Of a stretch of DNA of 9,281 nucleotides, positions 5,812 through 9,281 are shown one piece after another (position 1 is the stretch's first letter; each line of letters starts with the position of its first letter). A program made the position numbers and the translations under genes. The notes beneath the pieces were generated by a model. That model was not told where the DNA came from, did no database searches, and was given only the letters and a program-made list of their open reading frames with translations. The DNA is from JBBITI01 sp037440885 (lineage in GTDB: Bacteria; Chloroflexota; Dehalococcoidia; Dehalococcoidales; UBA2162), in assembly GCA_037440885.1 (NCBI GenBank), contig JBBITI010000089.1, positions 1-9,281 on the forward strand, given 5' to 3'.

Positions 5812-6600
5812 ATGATCAAGATTGAATTTAATGAGGTATCGCTGGGTTACCGGCACCACAGGGTGCTGGAAAAAATCAGTTTTAACGTCATGCCCGGGGA
5901 AATCGTGGGTTTAATCGGCCCTAACGGTTCAGGGAAATCGACTGTAATCCGGGCTTTGACTCGCATCATCAACCCTATACATGGTCAGATTCTGGTAGAT
6001 GGACAGGATATCTGCAGGATCGAAAGGACAAAACTGGCGAAAATAATCGGGGTGGTGCCTCAATTGCCGTTGCTGCCGAGTGCTTTCACCGGCTTCGAGA
6101 TTGTCCTCATGGGTCGCAATCCTCACCTTAGCCTGTTTGCCCACGAAAGCCAGGAAGATATCGAGATTGCCTGGCGAGCGATGGCGATGACGGGGACTCA
6201 AGAACTCGCTCGCCGTAATGTCGGTGAACTATCTGGCGGGCAGATACAGAGCCTGCTGATTGCGCGGGTCCTTGCTCAGGAGACGAGCGCTATCCTGCTT
6301 GATGAACCGACGGCTAACCTGGATATCGGTCGCCAAATCGAATCACTTGACCTCGTCAAGAGACTGTGCCGAGAACGAAACCTGACGGTACTTTCAGCCT
6401 TGCACGATCTCAACCTAGCATCGCAGTACTGCAACCGGCTGGTATTGATAAATGAGGGCCGACTTTATAAACAAGGGAACCCGATTGAAGTAGTTACCGC
6501 CGAAAACATCGCCGCGGTCTACGGCGCAGAACACTGTGTATATCAACACCCGGTCAACGGGCTACCCGTCGTGCTGATCAACGGCAACGGTCGGAATTGA
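5812..6600 (+). CDS. btuD: Corrinoid ABC transporter ATP-binding protein
   Basis: This 262-residue ATPase powers the BtuC permease on the cytoplasmic face. It shows Walker A GPNGSGKST (36-44), the Q-loop Gln84, the ABC signature LSGGQ (140-144), Walker B AILLDEP (160-166) with Glu165 as catalytic base, the D-loop after it and the switch His198 in LSALHDLN. The residue after LSGGQ is Ile, where most relatives have a polar or basic residue, but the motif itself is complete. The GRNPH segment (101-105) is typical of the FecE/BtuD branch. The last 25 or so residues form a short tail with no recognised domain. The ATG at 5812 has only a weak upstream purine stretch, and an in-frame stop at 5794 excludes a longer protein. 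It follows btuC and precedes cobO by 28 bases. Confidence 0.9.
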   Translation: MIKIEFNEVSLGYRHHRVLEKISFNVMPGEIVGLIGPNGSGKSTVIRALTRIINPIHGQILVDGQDICRIERTKLAKIIGVVPQLPLLPSAFTGFEIVLMGRNPHLSLFAHESQEDIEIAWRAMAMTGTQELARRNVGELSGGQIQSLLIARVLAQETSAILLDEPTANLDIGRQIESLDLVKRLCRERNLTVLSALHDLNLASQYCNRLVLINEGRLYKQGNPIEVVTAENIAAVYGAEHCVYQHPVNGLPVVLINGNGRN

Positions 6601-6628
6601 TGAATCAAGAAAACCGAGGAGAGTGAAA

Positions 6629-7153
6629 ATGAGCGCCGTGCAGGGACTGGTAATCGTTCACACCGGTAAAGGAAAAGGGAAAACCACCGCCGCCCTGGGA
6701 CTGTTGTTTCGCGCCTGGGGTAACGGGTTGCGGGTGGTGATGCTGCAATTCGTAAAAGGAGCGGAGAGTGACTACGGCGAACACAAAGCCGCCCGCCGCA
6801 TCGGGGTAGAAATCATACCCGGTGGCGCCGGTTTCGTTTTTGATCCCGCAGATCCCGGACCGCACCGAGACCGGGCAATCGAGCAATGGCAGGAAGCAAA
6901 AAAGCGTATCAATTCCGGGAATTACGATATGGTTATCCTGGACGAGTTGACCTACCCGCTGTATTTTGGGTGGATTACTCCGCAGGAAGTGAACGAAGTG
7001 CTCAAAGAGCGTCCCTCAAACCTGCACATTATCATCACGGGGCGCGGTGCGCCGGAAGAATTGATTGATTTTGCTGATACGGTGATTGATATTTGTGACG
7101 TCAAGCACCACCTGCAGAAAGGCGTCAAAGCGCAAAAGGGAATCGAACTTTAA
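6629..7153 (+). CDS. cobO: Cob(I)yrinic acid a,c-diamide adenosyltransferase (CobO/BtuR type)
   Basis: This 174-residue enzyme transfers the 5'-deoxyadenosyl group of ATP to the reduced cobalt of corrinoids, making the adenosyl form needed for later assembly. The P-loop-like GKGKGKTT lies at residues 13-20 and binds ATP in the reverse orientation typical of this family. SDYGEHK (47-53), the Walker B-like VILDELTYPLYFGW (102-115) and ITGRGAPEELIDFAD (136-150) match CobA/CobO/BtuR proteins in order and spacing. I chose ATG 6629 because AGGAG (6617-6621) lies seven bases before it; GTG 6623 would sit on the edge of that site. It follows btuD by 28 bases and precedes cobB by ten. The enzyme can act both in synthesis and on imported corrinoids, which suits its place beside the transporter. 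Confidence 0.92.
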   Translation: MSAVQGLVIVHTGKGKGKTTAALGLLFRAWGNGLRVVMLQFVKGAESDYGEHKAARRIGVEIIPGGAGFVFDPADPGPHRDRAIEQWQEAKKRINSGNYDMVILDELTYPLYFGWITPQEVNEVLKERPSNLHIIITGRGAPEELIDFADTVIDICDVKHHLQKGVKAQKGIEL

Positions 7154-7166
7154 GAGGCGCGGGTTG
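7152..7166 (+). promoter_or_regulatory. Shine-Dalgarno and TTG start of cobB/cbiA
   Basis: AAGAGG (7152-7157) lies six bases before TTG 7164 and overlaps the cobO stop codon TAA (7151-7153). This arrangement suggests translational coupling. It supports the TTG over the upstream ATG at 7086, whose extra 26 residues show no family resemblance. Confidence 0.6.
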
Positions 7167-8537
7167 AAGGCATTAATCATTGCAGGGGTCACCAGCGGTG
7201 TCGGGAAAACAACTGTTGCCACTGGTCTGATGGGTGTCCTGGCAGGACAAAAACTGCGTGTCCAGCCTTTTAAGACCGGGCCGGATTACATCGACACCAG
7301 TTACCATACCTGGGTAACAGGTAATCCGTCACGCAATCTCGATACCTGGATGCTGTCCCATAAGGCGGTCATCGAGTTATTCAACAGGGCGATGTCTGGG
7401 AAAGATATCGGTGTTATTGAAGGAGTGATGGGGCTTTTTGACGGTCATTCCGCCACATCTGATACTGCCAGCACTGCTGAATTGGCCAAGTTGCTAAACG
7501 TGCCGGTAATACTGGTGGTCGATAGTCGTAACGCTGCTCGCAGTCTGGCGGCGGTAGTAAAAGGTTGCCGGGATTTCGATCCCGGGCTTACTTTTGGCGG
7601 TGTAATTCTCAATGGCATTGGCAGTGAAACGCATTACCAGATATGCCAAGATGCGATCGAACATTATGCCGGTGTCAGAGTCTTGGGATACTTGCCGCGT
7701 CGGGAGAGCCTTATGCTGCCGGAACGGCATCTGGGATTGGTCCCCACTGTAGAAGGCCCGGTAAGTGCGGAGTTCCGCAGTACTCTCCTTGATCAGTGCG
7801 CAGCGACCCTGGATATCAAGAATATTCTGCAAATTGCGGAACAGGCTGCCCCGCCTACTGTGCTCCCGGAACTGTTCCCGGTACAACCACAGCCTCTGGA
7901 GGTACGCATCGGGGTTGCCCGTGACAGGGCTTTCAGCTTTTATTATCAGGACAGCCTGGATCTCTTGGAAGCCTGGGGAGCGGAAATCGTCTGTTTTAGT
8001 CCGCTGACTGATTTCCGGCTGCCTCCGGATGTCAACGGACTGTATATCGGTGGTGGATTTCCGGAAATGTATGCTGCAGAACTAGCCGCCAACGAAAGCT
8101 TGAAAAAAGATGTAAAACTGGCCGTAGAGCGCGGAATACCGGTATACGCAGAATGCGGTGGGTTGATGTACCTGGGGCAGTCGATACGTGATTTTGACGG
8201 CCGGGTTCACCTGATGTCCGGAGTCCTGCCGCTTGAATCGCGTATCGATAATCCCAAACTGACCATGGGCTATCGCACGGTGCATGCCTTGCATGACGGA
8301 CCGCTGCTGCAGCAAGGTCAAACTGCCCGGGGACACGAATTCCACTGGTCGAACTGTAGTCGAGTGTCTGTTGCCAGCGCAGCGTATGATGTCGAGGAAA
8401 AGGGTGGTGGATTGGAAGGATTCCAGGTGGCGAAGGTACTGGCCTCGTATATTCACCTCCATCTAGGAACAGTCCCGCCAATGGCCCGGCGTTTCGTAAA
8501 AACGTGTGCCTGCTTTAAGGAGAACCGACGGCAATGA
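7164..8537 (+). CDS. cbiA: Cobyrinate a,c-diamide synthase (CobB/CbiA)
   Basis: This 457-residue glutamine-dependent amidotransferase converts the a and c carboxylates of cobyrinate (or hydrogenobyrinate) to amides using ATP. The N-terminal dethiobiotin-synthetase-like domain has P-loop GVTSGVGKTT (8-17), FKTGPDYIDT (36-45) and EGVMGLFDG (86-94). The C-terminal class I glutaminase domain has GGGFPE (296-301), nucleophile Cys331 in YAECGGLMYL and histidines 431 and 433 in SYIHLHLG. GHEFHWS (390-396) is also typical. The start is TTG 7164, six bases after AAGAGG. It places MKALIIAGVTSGVGKTT at the N-terminus as in relatives, whereas ATG 7086 would run 68 bases into cobO. Its stop overlaps the cbiB start as ATGA. 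CobB of the aerobic and CbiA of the anaerobic route look alike; the neighbour CbiB does not settle which is used. Confidence 0.92.
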   Translation: MKALIIAGVTSGVGKTTVATGLMGVLAGQKLRVQPFKTGPDYIDTSYHTWVTGNPSRNLDTWMLSHKAVIELFNRAMSGKDIGVIEGVMGLFDGHSATSDTASTAELAKLLNVPVILVVDSRNAARSLAAVVKGCRDFDPGLTFGGVILNGIGSETHYQICQDAIEHYAGVRVLGYLPRRESLMLPERHLGLVPTVEGPVSAEFRSTLLDQCAATLDIKNILQIAEQAAPPTVLPELFPVQPQPLEVRIGVARDRAFSFYYQDSLDLLEAWGAEIVCFSPLTDFRLPPDVNGLYIGGGFPEMYAAELAANESLKKDVKLAVERGIPVYAECGGLMYLGQSIRDFDGRVHLMSGVLPLESRIDNPKLTMGYRTVHALHDGPLLQQGQTARGHEFHWSNCSRVSVASAAYDVEEKGGGLEGFQVAKVLASYIHLHLGTVPPMARRFVKTCACFKENRRQ

Positions 8538-9281
8538 TCTTCCTAGAGATGCCCAACCTGTCGATTCTTCTTCTTGCCCTGATCATCGATCAGGCTTTTG
8601 GTGAGCCGCCTAACGCTATTCATCCGGTGGTCTGGATGGGAAAGCTGGTTAAAATCCTGATGAAAGGAGTAAAAATCGCCGAAAATAACAAAGTCGCCGG
8701 ATTCCTTTTTGGAATGATGGTAACACTGATAACGGTCAGCGTTTTCGCAGCAGCGATATACTTACTCTTGGCCTGGATATCCGGTGTGAGCATACTGGCC
8801 TATATCATGGTTGGCGCGCTCCTCTTTAAGTGTACCTTTTCACTGCGGGGATTGCGCATGGCAGCGGAAAAAGTGAAAAGGCTCCTCGAACGCGATAAAC
8901 TCCCTGAAGCCCGTTCCGCTGTTATTGCACTGGTCGGACGGGATACTGCAAAACTGGACAGCGGTCAGGTGGTCTCAGCAACGGTCGAGTCGGTCGCAGA
9001 AAATAGCTGCGACAGTTTTGTGGCGCCGCTCTTGTTTTTCGTATTACTGGGAGTCCCCGGAGCAATAGCTTACCGTGCGGTCAACACGCTGGATAACAGC
9101 ATCGGATTTCGGGGCAAATACGAATTCATCGGGAAATTCGCTGCCCGGCTGGACGACGTAGTAAACTTTATCCCGGCTCGTATCAATGCTTTCTTGTTTG
9201 TGTTTGCTGCAATATTAACAGGGAAAAATTGCCGGGGGGCCTGGCGTATCATGTGGCGCGATCACCGCAATACGTCCAGTC
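8534..9281 (+). CDS. cbiB: Adenosylcobinamide-phosphate synthase (CbiB/CobD type), cut by the window edge
   Basis: This integral membrane enzyme joins adenosylcobyric acid to an aminopropanol (phosphate) unit to make adenosylcobinamide (phosphate). The frame stays open for 249 codons to the right edge, so the C-terminus (about a fifth to a quarter of a usual 310-330 residue protein) is missing. Recognisable blocks are LIIDQAFGEPPNAIHPVVWMG (16-36), a hydrophobic pair of helices (about 55-98), LVGRDT (133-138), the ESVAENSCDSFVAPL segment (152-166), YRAVNTLDNSIG (180-191) and ARLDDVVNFIPARI (204-217). ATG 8534 overlaps the cobB stop (ATGA). An AAGGAG lies 11 bases upstream, a rather long gap, so coupling to cobB translation is likely. 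Later nucleotide-loop genes (cobU, cobS, cobT) would be expected beyond the window. Confidence 0.9.
   Translation, partial: MIFLEMPNLSILLLALIIDQAFGEPPNAIHPVVWMGKLVKILMKGVKIAENNKVAGFLFGMMVTLITVSVFAAAIYLLLAWISGVSILAYIMVGALLFKCTFSLRGLRMAAEKVKRLLERDKLPEARSAVIALVGRDTAKLDSGQVVSATVESVAENSCDSFVAPLLFFVLLGVPGAIAYRAVNTLDNSIGFRGKYEFIGKFAARLDDVVNFIPARINAFLFVFAAILTGKNCRGAWRIMWRDHRNTSS

Noticed and set aside
7086..7163. ATG 7086 as the cobB start
   Set aside because: It would overlap cobO by 68 bases and add 26 basic, unfamiliar residues. TTG 7164 has a better ribosome site and gives the family N-terminus.
8032..8481. Two long minus-strand frames (8032-8481, 8082-8462) opposite cobB
   Set aside because: The plus strand encodes the catalytic glutaminase domain with all motifs. 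The antisense products look like random translations rich in His, Arg and Pro.
9070..9252. Minus-strand 60-codon frame opposite cbiB
   Set aside because: The plus strand carries the conserved AVNTLD and ARLDD blocks of CbiB there.
1..9281. tRNA or rRNA genes, CRISPR arrays, insertion sequences, attachment sites
   Set aside because: I found no repeat-spacer pattern, transposase motif, tRNA-like cloverleaf or target-site duplication while reading both strands by eye.

Overview
The window is a bacterial chromosomal segment with ordinary, densely packed metabolic genes and no phage, transposon, CRISPR or rRNA/tRNA material that I can see. Its hallmark is a vitamin B12 (corrinoid) uptake and late-biosynthesis operon behind a cobalamin riboswitch. 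The mix of B12 salvage genes, a CBS/DHH-less tRNA nucleotidyltransferase, an FmdB zinc ribbon with a Ser/Thr-rich tail and an AcuC-like deacetylase would suit a Chloroflexota (Dehalococcoidia-like) genome. That placement is an impression from memory of the families, not a result, and a Firmicutes-like or deltaproteobacterial source is not excluded.

Layout. (1) 42-1300, plus strand: a tRNA nucleotidyltransferase (CCA-adding/poly(A) polymerase family) broken by an apparent one-base deletion near 663-667. It starts from an extended -10 promoter so close to the ATG that the mRNA should be leaderless. (2) 1313-2796, minus strand, convergent with it: an AcuC/HDAC-family deacetylase, preceded by an FmdB-type zinc-ribbon protein that probably starts at TTG. 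(3) 2806-2991: a gene-free stretch with a perfect 19-bp inverted repeat and a likely terminator for the next gene. (4) 2992-4230, minus strand: an MFS exporter. (5) 4231-4648: a divergent intergenic region with a promoter on each strand, a cobalamin riboswitch with mutually exclusive antiterminator and terminator hairpins, and a possible 37-residue ORF. (6) 4649 to the right edge, plus strand: btuC, btuD, cobO, cobB/cbiA and the first 249 codons of cbiB.

How the genes work together. BtuC and BtuD form the permease and ATPase of a corrinoid importer. CobO adenosylates the corrinoid cobalt. CobB/CbiA amidates the a and c side chains, and CbiB attaches the aminopropanol arm. All lie on one strand with short gaps or an overlap, so high B12 should switch the set off by premature termination at 4491-4527. 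No substrate-binding protein (BtuF) gene lies where one is usual.

Start codons: btuC and the MFS gene appear to use GTG, and fmdB and cobB appear to use TTG. The most unusual items are the frameshifted nucleotidyltransferase, the long palindrome at 2833-2879, the well-resolved riboswitch expression platform and the small ORF inserted before btuC. I found no convincing new multi-gene system.
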